Origin: Aporrectodea caliginosa
Lineage: Eukaryota; Annelida; Clitellata; Crassiclitellata; Lumbricidae
DNA: 64,000 nt
Direction: 5' to 3'
NCBI GenBank assembly: GCA_020284085.1
Contig: JACEVL010000143.1
Location: 2,722,746-2,786,745, forward strand
Position 1 is the first letter of the stretch; every line of letters begins with the position of its first letter. The translations under genes and the position numbers were made by a program. Under the pieces are notes generated by a model. That model saw only the letters and a program-made list of their open reading frames with translations, searched no databases and was not told where the DNA came from. Below, in pieces: positions 44,101 to 54,411 of this stretch.

Positions 44101-47100
44101 CGAACCCAAGCAGAGCGGGTGGGACCAAAAACTACCGAGACGGAGCGATCTTCAGAAAGAAATGAGCGGAACCAGAGAAGAGCAGAATCAGTAATCCCAA
44201 ATGAGTTAGAGAGCCGGTCAAGAAGGATGGTGTGATCAACAGTGTCGAAAGCGGCACTAATGTCATAGAGGGAAAGTAGAGTGACATGGCCACGATCAAC
44301 GGCATGAAATACATCAGCCAGAAGATTCACCATAAGAGATTCTGTCGAGTGAAATTTCCTATTTTCCAGACTGAAGAGGAGGCATTAGAGAGTGTAGGTC
44401 AAGGTAGTGAACCAATTGTACAGACACACATTTCTCAAGAAGCTTCGACAGGAAAGACAAGTTTGAGATAGGGCGGTAACTTTGAAGGGGAGCCAGGGTC
44501 AAGACCTTGTCGCTTGATGGAAGGGAAAACCACAGCCCTTTTATGCAATGCAGGTACGTAGCCTTGGGCCAGCGAAGAGTTACATATAATTACCAAAAAC
44601 GGATGGAGTTCATCTAAAAATTCCTCAACTAAGAATGGAGATTGGAGAAAGTAAGTCAAGTTCGCAAGACTTCGAAGAAGAGTCCATTATGAGTTGACGG
44701 ATGGCATCAGGTTGAAGAGGCTTCCATGAAGAGAGAACAGCTGCAGTGGAGGAGAAGACAGGAGGAGGGGAGTTTTCCGTGGATTTGCGAGTAGAATCAA
44801 TCTTAGCCTGTATAAAGTTGAGGTAATCGTCTGCCGTGAACGGAGTGTCAGATGGAGAGGTGGAAGCTGTAGAGCGGCCAAGGACGTCCGCAATCGCCGC
44901 CCAGAGCCGACGTGGATTTCCTCTCTCCCGGTCAATCAACGACTCCCAATGCGAAGTCTCCTTCAGCCGGAACTCACGATACATGTCCCGGAGATGGTTA
45001 ATCCAGATGAGGCGGTCAGACGGGTTACTTGTGCGACGGTATTTACGCTCAAAGCGTCTAACGTTCCGACGAAGCAAACGGTAATGTTGGTCCAGCCATG
45101 GCTGTAACGGTCTGACTCGAGTTCGATGTTGACGTAGCGGAAGAAGGTCATCGATGAGGGGTCGTATCGCTGAGTCGTAGAGAGCGAAGAGGTCCTCACA
45201 CGGACGATCGACCAGAGGCGAGAGGTCACCACAGAGAGGACTGCTGAGGAGGCCATCACGAAACGCCTCTCGATCAAGGCGCCTCCAACCACGGGAGTGG
45301 CGGAGAGCGAAGGTAGGCTGGGAGCAGAGGAGTGGCACGGTGTAGCGTAGAAGACCGTGATCAGAAATGGACGGCGGTTCAACAGTTAGATCAGAGATGC
45401 TACAGTCGTCGCGCGTGACGATGACATCCAGCCACCCACCCAAGGCATGGGTAGGTTCTGCGACGTGGCCTTGAGTTAAACCAAACTGCGAGAGAAGATC
45501 CAGGAAACGTTTGGTTTCTGGTAGGGAAGTGTCCTCCAAATGGATGTTAAGATCTCCAGTAATGAGTAGCTGGGAGTTGAATGTGGCGTAGACCTCTAAA
45601 AGGAAGTTGGTGTAAAAAAAAGCATCCAGGAAAACGCAACAATGGGGTCTAATTTAGTATCCGCAGGAACGAATTGCCTAAATGTAGGAAGCTACTTACT
45701 AGATTCGCAAGCTTTGTAGATATCCTTCCGATGCCATCCGTAAAGCAATACTTGGTGTCTCTGTTAATGTCTTCTATCTGCTCAACGTTCTTCACTTCAA
45801 CGGTGTTTCTTGTTGATGTAAAGCATTGACCCAGACGAGACACATACGCAGCAACGCATCTCTCGTGGGAAATATCTCCCATCCACGTCCGAATTGTTTC
45901 CACGGTGTTCTCTCCGTCACTGGCGTACATCCAGACGCTGTGGGATCTCATCTGGCTGTTGGAACAGCCGAGGAATTGATAGTGTTGATTCCCGATATGA
46001 AGACCATTTGTCAAAAACTTGATTACGCGATTTGTGACTTCCTGGATGGGAATATACCCCGTCAGTCTCGTGAAATCTTCATCTCTGAAGGAAATTCGAA
46101 CAAATCTGTCTGCCCCAAACTTTCTCAGAACCCTGTTTTCGACTGTCCACTCTTCCCCGAGGCCTTTAATGGTTGTTGGGGTGAGAATAAGACGTCTTAT
46201 GGCAACGACATCAGGAACAAGAAAACTATCGTCTTCATCTTCCAATTCACCCGCCAATATTTTTCTCTTTATCTTTGCAGACTCTTCTTGAAACTGATTT
46301 TGCAAGTTGCAGATGCTGCTGTTGTCGAATGCAGCTGTGACAGCTCTTATTGTTGCCTCAAACCAGGATTCGTGTTGGGTTGTATAAATGAAAGCTACAA
46401 ATTCCTTCGTAACTTGATCGGTAACCTTGAAACCCCGAGATATGAGACAATACCAGGCGTAGGTCAGCCGGAAAGATTTGAACTCCGGCCATGCAATCGG
46501 TATAGGTATGCGTGGACTTATATTTTCCACTGATGGATTTCCAGTTATAATACTGAAACCCAGTTTAGCGAATCTCGATAGCACATCATTCAGTCTGGTT
46601 TCGCTCTTTCCCAACTCAAGATGCACCACGTTACTCGAGCCAATGACATCCGTCTGGCAGTCTCCAAAAAGAACCTGGCGTTTCCATAGGAACTCGGTCT
46701 CAGCAAGTTCTTCTTTGTCTATTACGTCATTTGTGGTTGGACCTGTATAAAGCAGCGATTTGGTGGCTTGGAGTATTTTAAACGGATTCTTTTGGAAAAA
46801 GTAAACGTGAAATCCTGTCTGTATAGGTGTGACCAGTAAGAATTTATCTAGATGATCAAAAGCCGTTTCTAACTTCCATTTACCTCTTCTACTTCTATAG
46901 TCTTCGTAACTTATAGTTGCGATCTCCAAATCGTACTCAAAACAAATGATGATCCTCTTCAATTCAGGGCATGTCGTTCCAGAGTTCCAGTGACGACAGT
47001 ACTTTCCAGTCGATGGGAAGCTTCCCAAGGACATGGACATCACTTCAACCTTGTGCTTAGGAGATGTTAGAGCCTCTACAGACGCAGAAGGGTGTTTGAC

Positions 47101-47295
47101 CTCCAACCAAAGATGGCGACAGTCATTGGAAGAGACGAATTCACACCAACTCCGTTCCAGATTTTCCAATATTTCACTTCTCCTGCTTTCCTGCTCAGAG
47201 ACTTCGTCAAAGTTCAATGTGTATATTTCGACTGGACTGGCATTTGAAGAAATCAAAGACGATTTATCTATAAGTGCAACATTGAGCAATGCCAT
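36876..47295 (-). CDS. RdRP copy A fused to a nucleotidyltransferase-like module
   Basis: Exons: 47,295-45,700; 42,954-42,771; 42,146-41,998; and a last exon from 41,249. They join in phase and encode a complete RdRP core with catalytic DLDGD at 40,832-40,818 and the typical end KASALYRVSY.. and LGLPWIFSNLLCMIKK. The same exon continues into a Cid1/TUTase-like nucleotidyltransferase (about 39,760-38,900), a possible KH-like stretch and a further tail to 36,876. Single-base frameshifts lie near 40,130, 39,510 and 38,350, and denser damage lies between 38,100 and 37,430. Known cellular RdRPs act in siRNA amplification. Fusion with a nucleotidyltransferase suggests coupled tailing or tethering of RNA (inference). 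It could be a gene with consensus errors or a young pseudogene. Confidence 0.75.
38102..38452 (-). CDS. RdRP-A fusion, segment after third frameshift
   Basis: Relevant part from about 38,350: FDFSDAYNVGQVSCYFEEQ and GGIRVTISFGNFYTINFR. It continues the preceding segment after a +1 shift at AACGTTTGATTT. A beta-rich pattern is visible. Family unknown. Confidence 0.5.
   Translation of the reverse strand: MKVYLDQKRTWNISIRWTMSGLARKQWKQVPLVTTFDFSDAYNVGQVSCYFEEQREFIRKNYKPEIHGGIRVTISFGNFYTINFRAGPITAGELSERLSRRPKCEKAAHVNNNIHT
38343..39510 (-). CDS. RdRP-A fusion, nucleotidyltransferase central/PAP-like region
   Basis: After the second frameshift the protein reads AEELVKLVGGNLMKEYR, then ITLYSDMSCLHRTANIV (the place of the third catalytic Asp, codon at 39,380-39,378), IPVLRVVLQWGRNSKIAD and LLTEEELTIMFYHAVI, matching the helical region of Cid1/GLD-2-type enzymes (VLKYWAK.. 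/ L.S.A). TLLEFFRFYG (near 38,945) corresponds to the LL..FF.YY PAP-associated motif. ETGASVVNIRRKRFRGFPSG then GHIIEAWGSATSIKSL near 38.55-38.65 kb resembles a KH fold but has no clear GxxG. Confidence 0.7.
39491..40135 (-). CDS. RdRP-A C-terminus joined to nucleotidyltransferase N-lobe
   Basis: Begins in the RdRP C-terminal region (FYEEFGG, LLCLKASALYRVSY, SLGLPWIFSNLLCMIKK) and runs without interruption into LICFGSAITAFAG, the hG-S motif (G171 codon at 39,625), and SLDVFVYND at 39,589-39,563. Active nucleotidyltransferases have D-x-D where this has S-L-D. The linker is only about 75 residues, so the join is internal to one exon, not a splice artefact. Confidence 0.75.
   Translation of the reverse strand: MFYEEFGGSNREHDNALLCLKASALYRVSYSSPEQDQENSNQNRSIKNETVAIENLEKENNTEGADEIGGGEPYRKSLGLPWIFSNLLCMIKKEKTTVSNIVQQGLRETEVRPTSFLHKLSLDIIINDEDWKKTRVNSLEHSRPLLIERLHSWNSGASSDNEKGVQLICFGSAITAFAGDPTSLDVFVYNDSSEQPSICFDESFKQLIKLLKSL
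40125..41249 (-). CDS. RdRP-A exon 4, catalytic part
   Basis: Starts after CTGTTAG|GCACACC. Contains HIEIPEDRGRMMMGT, DEFDCLEYGEVFV, VTKSPCFHPGDMRKF and the metal-binding DLDGDMYFVCW, followed by about 200 residues of the helical C-terminal region (IGNYIRSDQLGVIANAHL, ELSNEFRKLEPIL). It ends in a premature TGA caused by a one-base shift in AAAAACCATG near 40,130. Confidence 0.85.
   Translation of the reverse strand, partial: AHLGIELKELKESGIAVTLEPFLREVLATVYRQRFNDLLRRTHIEIPEDRGRMMMGTVDEFDCLEYGEVFVQFSNDIDKPMQDKVVVSGNVVVTKSPCFHPGDMRKFIAVDKAELHHMVDCIVFPAKGQRPHPNEMSGSDLDGDMYFVCWEESLIPPGENKEPMDFTPQEKQVLSKPVTESDMINFIGNYIRSDQLGVIANAHLVHADSKNIHCDQCIQIAQTHSDAVDFPKTGQEQTLSKDLRPASYPDYMMKNDKPSYISDTVIGKLFHQCRAIELSNEFRKLEPILPDPDLILPGHETYLNVAKTMKATYDRRIDELKAMYGIETEVELLSVGALGMKERLGHLKGDHYAVTEIIRLRIDTIKEKMKNHVL
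41998..42146 (-). CDS. RdRP-A exon 3
   Basis: 149 nt between TTTGTAG and AAG|GTGTGT. Encodes RLCLNRQAMLLLSGLGVPDD, nearly identical to copy B. Confidence 0.85.
42435..42715 (-). repeat. LINE 3' tail (antisense) in RdRP-A intron 2
   Basis: TTCAGAGGCGCTCCCGACC, then AGTGGTCTTCAGGCG and GGGCCGACATAAGCAAAGC, a member of the tail family seen at 6178 and 12,655. Confidence 0.5.
42771..42954 (-). CDS. RdRP-A exon 2
   Basis: 184 nt, phase 0 in and phase 1 out, acceptor TTAAACAG|GTTAAG and donor CCAG|GTTTGT. Encodes VKETLHLGYTPSAFQIRFGG. Confidence 0.85.
43255..45660 (-). mobile_element. CR1-like non-LTR retrotransposon, 5'-truncated and frameshifted
   Basis: Within RdRP-A intron 1, same strand. 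From its 5' end: the C-terminal part of an APE-type endonuclease (LLITGDLNIHLED, then SISDHG with the S-D-H motif near 45,365-45,357), a long linker (REFRLKETSHWESLIDRERG), the reverse transcriptase (SLYDISAAFDTVDHTILLDR near 44,270, and the catalytic YADD at 44,001-43,990), and the C-terminal region (LHWLPIRQRIQFKVCSLM). The frame changes several times, so it is inactive. It ends in GATTAC repeats near 43,270. RdRP-B intron 1 lacks it. Confidence 0.85.
45700..47295 (-). CDS. RdRP-A exon 1 (large N-terminal exon)
   Basis: 532 codons from MALLNVALIDKSS to KLANL, donor CTA|GTAAGT. The RdRP blocks are as in copy B: RRLILTPTTIKGLGEEW, DRFVRISFRDED, SQMRSHSVWMYASDG, IRTWMGDIS, CFTDGIGRIS. No internal stop or frameshift. 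The frame is open upstream to an acceptor-like CTACAAG near 47,320, so an upstream exon may be joined. Confidence 0.88.
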
Positions 47296-47694
47296 TTTAT
47301 ACTTAGTAGCAGCAGCTTGTAGCTTATAAGCAATAATGTTGCTACTTTATAGTAAGTAATCTATTAAATTGCCTCAACGAACTGCACACATCCATTTGTT
47401 CCACATTGGCCAAATAAGTTGGTCATCATTTTTGCAACAGTTGCACAGCTTCTGTGGTGCTTTTGGTGGGACTGACTAGGCCTACTAACCTCTTATTTTA
47501 TTTTATTTATAAAATTATTATCGTGAGTCAATACCGTTTATCACGTCTGTCTTATGCATAAATCATTGTATGAAGACTTTGCCATTGACACACAGAAGGT
47601 AATGTCCCTGTCGCATAGGGGTTGATGCTCCTTCCAAATACGGGCTTAGGTGTTGGGTGTCCTGATTAAGTATTATGAATATTGCATAGCCTAC

Positions 47695-48000
47695 CTTTTC
47701 TGACTGCTTCCATCGAGAAGCCACAGTTGAGTTCCGTGAACCACTTGAAGATATCGTTGTTCAAAGCTCTCTGAATTGTCATTGTGGACGATGACCTGGA
47801 TTTGATGGAGTTGCTGCGACATCTCCGAGGTCAGCTGCGTTTCGTCTCCACCCTCTTCAGTGCCCCCATGAGCTGCCTCTCCTCCATCCGATCCTCTACA
47901 TCATCCCCTTCCATTCGTCTTCCAGTTTGTGATGCTTGTTGTTGGTGAACGATAGTTTTATACGATCGAATATGCGCCACTTAAAGTTTGGATCACGTGT
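47695..48000 (-). pseudogene. 5' exon of RdRP-A, frameshifted
   Basis: Homologous to 31,815-32,145 and 21,312-21,639 (MSQQLHQIQVIVHND..), with donor GAAAAG|GTAGGC. It has an extra base in GAGAGCTTTGAAC and another indel upstream, so the frame is broken. Confidence 0.55.
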
Positions 48001-48049
48001 CCGTGGGTGAAAAAGTTTACTATGTTCAAATACAGGTACTAAACGACGC

Positions 48050-48250
48050 AGTTGCTAAACCTCAGCTCATCTACAGCTGGCTTCGTCCGCGAATGTAAGC
48101 TATACGAAAGGAGTAACGCTCACTGGTCATGTAGATCTAGGCCTACTTATTGTTTGGCTCACGTGACCAATGGGTTTTTAGTAAGTTTTCTGCTTACGTA
48201 ATCTCGCATGTTTGGACGTGTTACGTACAGTTCATATAGACCTAGAAATT
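48050..48250 (-). promoter_or_regulatory. promoter-proximal block of RdRP-A
   Basis: CACGTG at 48,160-48,165 and CATGTAGATCTA, aligned with copies B and C. Confidence 0.5.
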
Positions 48251-48834
48251 CAATACAAAGCTTTATGAATTGCATACGGTAAACAATCCGACAGCTGACT
48301 TTCGACGCAAGCATACATCGATCAGAGGCTGCATTGCCCGCCAGGGATGGCTCCGCTTACTGAGTGCAACCGGCGAGATTAGCTACGGAAGCCCAGAGCG
48401 GTAAAGAAACCGATGCAACCTGCTGGCATATACCCAATTCCCAATAATAATTATCCCTAAGCCTTCAGTTTTAGGCCTAAAATTAATTAATAGCATATTA
48501 TAGCCATGTTTTCATCGCTCATCCAACGGCTACTTCTACTATAACATATTTTCATCCCTCATCCAACTTCTACTTTACCATAATTATTTTGATAGCTCAT
48601 CCAACTTCTAGTTTTACTGCAATAATTTAGCATTAATACCATGGTTTCATCGCTCATCCAACTTCTACTTCTGCTAGCCTATAAATATGCTTATCAAACT
48701 TCTAATGTTACTATTTAGCATTAATACCATGTTTTGCATCCAACTTCTTAAATACTAGGACATACATATATCTTTGAACTGCGTAGCCTACGTATTGGGA
48801 TTTTCTAGTTCCGAAATGCAAGCTTGGCTATTAA

Positions 48835-49022
48835 GCAGCGCCGTGCTTTTTTGGTTGTGGGACTTCCATCCGGAATGAGCTCCCGCTTGCGCTCCGCTCT
48901 TTACTTGTGAGCCAACCGGCATGGTTCTACAAGTCCCTCAAGACTTTTTTCTTTAGTCGTGGCAATCGGGAGCGCTTCTGAGTAGCTTCTTGAAAAGGCG
49001 CTACTCTTTGAATGAATGAATC
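48835..49022 (+). mobile_element. LINE 3' end with GAAT tail
   Basis: One frame reads RRAFLVVGLPSGMSSRLRSA (compare RSF...GP..WNSLP..LR), then a stop and TTGAAAAGGCGCTAC and GAATGAATGAATC. Confidence 0.6.
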
Positions 49023-49479
49023 AATGTATGTATATGCACTTTATGGAGCCAAGTAGCGGCCGGCTTGGTTGGATGTCTTAACCTCTTGCTGTGCAGGCGT
49101 CTTCTGAGTTCAGAACCGCTTGTTATGTTTGTCATGTTGAATAATCTTACGTTCAAGAAATACACTCCATTTCATAGTCATGTAGAAGAGATTTCTCAAA
49201 AACGAAACCGAAACCACAGATGATTAGGCCTAGCCGCCTGCGCATGCGCACTCGCCAGATTCTAATTCTGGTATCGAAGTTCCTTGGCTATGTTTCTGGA
49301 AAATTGCATGGCAGAATATTCAACGCTACAAATAATAATTCCAAGTTTTTAGACATTCGATCTTACTTGCATCAGCTAGTTTTATATTTGTAGGCCTATA
49401 CAGCAATATATACTTGCAGTGTTCATAGCTTGACTAGCCATCTAAAACAACGGTTGTGCCATTTGCATGTTCGTATTCG

Positions 49480-49960
49480 TGAGCTCCACATTTCTAAAGC
49501 GCCACTCAAAGCCAAGCGCAGAGCACCAGCTTATTCAAGAGCGCGGAGTCGAGTCAGAGAGTTGTCCAAAGGGTAGTCAGAAGGAGGTCCCAGTCGGTTA
49601 CCATAGGGGGCATAGTAGCGTTAAGGTGGGTGTCGTTTAGGTCGAGAATTGGAAGTTGGAGAATCAGATGAGTAGGGGTATGATTTCGTGAAGAGGTGAG
49701 ACTTCAGTTTTGAGTGGAAAGCCCGAGGGGTGATGGATAGAGGAGCCTGAGGCAAATGATGGCGTTTGATAGGTAATGATGGTGGAGGAACCGAGGGATC
49801 AAGATCTTTCCAGAGACGTGGTGCAGTGTGGTATATGGCTCGATTGGCGCACTTTAACCAACCGTTTACAATTCAATACAAATCTGCAATCGTGTCAGGT
49901 GAGTAGGCCTACATGTAAACACTTCGATAGGCAGCCATTGTTATGGAAGTCCAGATGTTG
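49480..49960 (-). mobile_element. LINE 3' end (antisense), duplicated unit 1
   Basis: A more decayed counterpart of 50,935-51,450: CGATTGGCGCACTTTAACC, GGTGCAGTGTGGTATATGGC and GCGCCACTCAAAGCC. Confidence 0.6.
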
Positions 49961-50934
49961 TCTTTACAGCCTAAGTAAACAGCTGTCATAGCCTAACCCA
50001 TTAAACCCATACAGTGTCTGATTTTAGAGCCGCTTTTAAGCAGTATTGACGCGCCAGGATTTCAGGTTTGCGGGGCTAAAACCCAAATTCCTTCCCTTTC
50101 TCCCCTAATCTCTGGCATTGGCAGTGATTTTCCACTTTTGTTTGGGGGCCCCCTGAGCCGCCGATAGGGGGGGATCAGCCCACCCTAGCCCCATGCTGGC
50201 GCCGTCACTGTTAATTTCAGCCATGTTTTCATCGCTCATCCAACTTCTACTTCTACCATAACATATTTTCATCCCTCATCCAAATTCTACTTCTACCATA
50301 AATATTTTGACAGCTTCTAGCTTTAGGCCTACTGCACTAATTTAGCATTAAAACCATGGTTTCGTCGCTCATCCAACTTCTACTTCTGCTAGCCTATAAA
50401 TATGCTCATCCAACTTCCAATGTTACTGCAATAATTTAGCATTCATACCATGTTTTCATCGCTCATCCAACTTCTAGTTTTACAAGGCCTTTTACATATA
50501 TATCTTTGAACTGCTGTACGTATTGGGATTTTGGTGTACATTGTGCACTTTATGGAGCCAAGTAGCGGCCGGCTTGGTTGGATGTCTTAACCTCTTGATG
50601 TGCAGGCGTGTTCTGAGTTCTGAACCGTTTGTTATGTTTATCACTGTCTAGACAATAATAAGAAGTTTCTCAAAAACGAAACTGAAACCACAGATGATTA
50701 GGCCTAGCCGCCTGGGCCAGGTTCTATTTCTGGTATCGAAGTTCCTTGGCTCTGTTTCTAGCAAATGGTATGGCAGAATATTTAACGCTACAAAAATAAT
50801 TTAGTCCAAGTTTTTAGACATTCCATCTTACTTGCATCAGTTAGTTTTATATTAATTATAGGTTATACATACAGCAGCGCTCGCTTAGCGTGACTATAGC
50901 CATCTAAAACGAGCAACTCTGAGTATTTTCTATG

Positions 50935-51450
50935 AAGGGGCGCTATATAAATTCCCGAATGAATGAATAAAACAACGGTTGTGCCATTTGCATGTTCGTA
51001 TTCGTGAGCTCCAAATTTCTAAAGCGCCACTCAGAAGCCAAGCGCAGAGCACCAGCTTATTCAAGAGCGTTGCGTCGAGTCAGAGAGGTTGTCCAAGGGG
51101 TAGTCGGAAGGAGGTCCCAGTCGGTTACCAGAGGGGGCATAGTAGCGTTAAGGTGGGTGTTGTTTAGGTCGAGAATTGGAAGTTGGAGAATCAGATGAGT
51201 CGGGGTATGAATTCTTGAAGAGGCGAGACTTCAGTTTTGAGTGGAAAGTTTTTAATGGATGGAGGAGCCTGAGGTTGCCATTAGTTGGCAATGATGGTGG
51301 AGGAACCGAAAATTTGCGGAATTTAGAGTGAAGATCTTTCCAGAGACGTGGTGCAGTGTGGGATATGGCTCGGTTGGCGCACTTTAACCAACCGTTTACA
51401 ATTAAATACAAATCTGCAAATCGTGTCAGGTGAGTAGGCCTATACATGTA
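50935..51450 (-). mobile_element. LINE 3' end (antisense), duplicated unit 2
   Basis: The minus strand encodes CANRAISHTAPRLWKDLHSK and TFHSKLKSRLFKNSY, the reverse-transcriptase C-terminus, then a 3' UTR that ends in AGGGGCGCTATATAAATTCCC read on the plus strand with GAAT repeats. Confidence 0.7.
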
Positions 51451-51684
51451 AACACTTCGATTGGCAGCTCATTGTTATGGAGGGTCCAGATGTTGTCTTT
51501 ACAGCCTAAGTAAACAGCTGTCATAGCCTAACCCATTAAACCCATACAGTGTCTGATTTTAGAGCCGCTTTTAAATATTATTGAAAGCGAAGATTGCTCT
51601 GCTCTGCCTGCGCCACATCCATGGTAGACAGGTAGCCTACTCCACTAATACCATCCAGAGCTACTACTCTATTTTATTCTATTC

Positions 51685-51795
51685 TATTTACGGACTTATA
51701 AAGCGCCTCTCACAGTACAACCTAATCAGAGGCGCTTCCAGTGCGAAGGGCCCCTCGAAAAAAGAAAAGTCTTAAGAGAACGAGCAGAAACAGTA
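51685..51795 (-). repeat. LINE 3' tail (antisense)
   Basis: ACTTATAAAGCGCCTCTCAC, CAGAGGCGCTTCCAGTGCGA and AAAGAAAAGTCTTAAGAG. Confidence 0.65.
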
Positions 51796-51799
51796 TTAT

Positions 51800-52350
51800 T
51801 ATATTATTATTACTATTGGCTATAATTCAGAGGTGAGCAACATACGGCCTGCGGGCCGGCCCCTGGGGATCTTTGAATCGGCCCATGACATGTCTGTTAT
51901 ATTAGCATTGTATACGTGGCACTTTGGAACCTTTATACGTTTCATGTATTTTTTAAACTCAATAAACTTCAAACATTTTTTTTTATTGCAGTGTAGTAGG
52001 ACTGCATGTAGGCATTAGGATAATTCGGCTTTCATCATAATAATTTTCTTCATTTACCTTAAAGGTAATTCTGCAATATTTGGTTTGAATAAAATTACTA
52101 TTGTCACATTTTCTGGGGAAATGAATCTGCAGAAATTAGCCCGTATTGGCATACGACCTCTGAGCTGCCCTTGAAATCTTAGGGTGGCCCTCTGTTAAAA
52201 GAAGTTGCCCATACCTGCTTTAACTCCTCTACAGAGTTTTTTGCAGTTTCGTTGGGAATATCTCTCCTGAATTACAGTTAGGCCTATTTAGGGAATCATT
52301 CACTACTAGGCCTAACAATTTTTCCTCTGATACCACAGACCTCAGCCTTC
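51800..52350. other. no gene seen
   Basis: Nothing assignable apart from two TAGGCCTA words. Confidence 0.4.
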
Positions 52351-52354
52351 ATTC

Positions 52355-52990
52355 ATTCCGGGGATTTATATAGCGCCTCTTGCAGAAAGCCTACCCACAG
52401 GCATATAATGACGACAAGGTCGACTCAGCCTATCATTCGCCAGATGGCGTTGATAAAATAAACAGCAGGATAGATGAGCGCCTTGCATGGCTGCCATACA
52501 GTCAAATTCTACTCCTATAATAACTTGTTATCATATGCTCATACTATGAACTGTAATCATACTGCATTCACGTCAGTTTGAATCAATAAAGGAAGATTAT
52601 TATTATTAATTTATTTGGCGCTGTAACACAGCCATGAAATTACAAGGGCGCCTCAATCATCAGGCTGACTACAATTTAACAGTGAATTTAATTATTTTTT
52701 ACTTAAGACATTCATTCATTCCGGAAATTTATATAGCGCCTCATTCCGAAACCTACTCATAGGTCCCTCCCTATCTATAGAATGGACTTCCTCTACGCTT
52801 CCTCTTCCTCCTCCCTTCTCTACGTTCTACAATCCTCTCTGGTAGCATCTCTTCCTCTTTTTCACACCTTAACATAACATAACATAACATAACTTAAGAA
52901 CCTTCCTTTTCTCTCGGAGCACCTCGCACTTGGAGGGCTTCTGAAAGGCTTATGCTATGAGAAGCGCTTTATAAATGATCAAATACAATA
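52355..52990. repeat. LINE tails plus SINE family I fragment
   Basis: 52,355-52,400 (-) and 52,715-52,760 (-) carry CATTCATTCCGG..TTTATATAGCGCCTC. 52,405-52,605 (+) is the SINE I 3' half. 52,893-52,990 (+) reads CTTAAGAACCTTCC ... GAAGCGCTTTATAAATGATC, a sense LINE end. Confidence 0.6.
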
Positions 52991-52999
52991 CTCAGACAT

Positions 53000-53880
53000 T
53001 ATATTAAATGGCTCAGAATCATACGTTAAATCTTAACTCCAAAAAACGGACTCACGAAGTGCTAACATTAAGCAAATTCCAACTCTCAAAATTGTTTGAA
53101 AATAGTAATTAGATTTCGTCCAACACATTTAACATTGCTATAGTTACTATTCGAATTCATATAGTTCCTCTATCCAAGTACAAGCATCAATCAGTGATGA
53201 TAAAGTAGGAGTACATTAGGTTGACACAGTCAAAATTCTGGACACTTGGGTCATCCATTTAGTATAATGTATGCATGGAGGAGTGAGGGTTAACCCAAAG
53301 GCCTACTGAGTACTGATAATGTACGTACGCATAGGAATCGTGCGTGGGGTGAAACCTTGATAATAATTTGTCTATTACTGGCCTTGATCAAATGAACAGC
53401 TATGATACAAGTACTACGGGGAGAAGTAGAACTGTGGGAGAGGTGTAACTTGTATGCCACATTACCTCTGACTGCTATTAACTGCTAAACACGTTTATAT
53501 TATTATTAAATTATTATTATTAAATAAATTTGTAACACGCAAGGTCACACCGAAATATGAATCTATATATTATATTATAAAATATTAATCCTTAATTGTT
53601 TCTCTGTGGATTAAATATAGACCATTCTATAGGATTCGGGAAGGGGTGAGTCAAGAGTACGGGGGTGTGTAAAAAAAGTACAAGTGCATACAGGGAGGGG
53701 TCGAATTTGTCGGGATTTCTGCATACATACAAAATGGTTGGCTCCTCGTTCAGCCAATAGGCTGCCTTTCATCGCACATTTGAGAATATTATAATCATAC
53801 AGCAGATCACAGTTTTAGACTCATTGTCTAACATCAAAGATCTTTACTTCTAACATCAAAGATCTTTACTCTTCAACCAC
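53000..53880. other. intergenic, nothing assigned
   Basis: AT-rich, with no supported gene or recognised repeat. Confidence 0.4.
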
Positions 53881-53884
53881 AAGA

Positions 53885-54400
53885 TCACAAAAAAGTCTCG
53901 ACTCGAGTCAGTAGCATCAAAGTCTCGACTCATGAGTCAGTAGCTTCAAAGTCTCGACTCATGAGTCAGTAGCTTCAAAGTCTTGACTCATGAGTCAATA
54001 GCTTCAAAGTCTTGACTCATGAGTCAGTAGCTTCAAAGTCTTGACTCATGAGTCAGTAGCTTCAAAGTTTCAACTCATGAATCAGCAGCTTCAAAGCCTT
54101 GACTCATGAGTCAGTAGCTTCAAAGTCTCGACTCATCAGTCAGTAGCTTCAAAGTCTTGACTCATGAGTCAGCAGCTTCAAAGCCATGACTCATGAGTCA
54201 GTAGCTTCAAAGTCTTGACTCGCGATTCAATAGCTTCAAAGCCTTGACTCATGAGTCAGTAGCTTCAAAGTCTTTACTCACGATTCAATAGCTTCAAAGC
54301 CTTGACTCATGAGTCAGTATCTTCAAAGTCTCGACTCACAAGTCAGTAGCTTCAAAGCCTTCCCTCATGAGTCAGTAGCTTCCGAGTCTCGACTTGCAAG
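53885..54400. repeat. 30-bp minisatellite of AP-1-like palindromes
   Basis: About 17 units of AGTAGCTTCAAAGTCTTGAC plus TCATGAGTC. Most contain TGACTCATGAGTCA, a palindrome of two overlapping TGA(C/G)TCA words. The array begins 12 bp past the stop codon of the claudin-like gene (54,412), so it would be 3' UTR or immediate downstream DNA. Two units in opposite orientation lie in the adjacent intron at 54,733-54,795. Confidence 0.9.
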
Positions 54401-54411
54401 TTCCAACAGAT

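Larger units (their letters stand above)
48500..51580. repeat. tandem duplication, units of about 1.4-1.5 kb
   Basis: 48,500-50,045 and 50,222-51,580 share in order a CATCCAACTTCTACTTCTAC minisatellite, AGTAGCGGCCGGCTTGGTTG, the GAAACCACAGATGATTAGGC block, a LINE 3' end, and CCCATACAGTGTCTGATTTT. A LINE tail at 48,835-49,022 (+) is present only in the first unit. Confidence 0.75.

Noticed and set aside
45826..46533. Plus-strand open frame of 235 codons
   Set aside because: It lies antisense to RdRP-A exon 1. A matching antisense frame exists opposite RdRP-B exon 1 (29,374-29,961), so it only mirrors the conserved sense codons.
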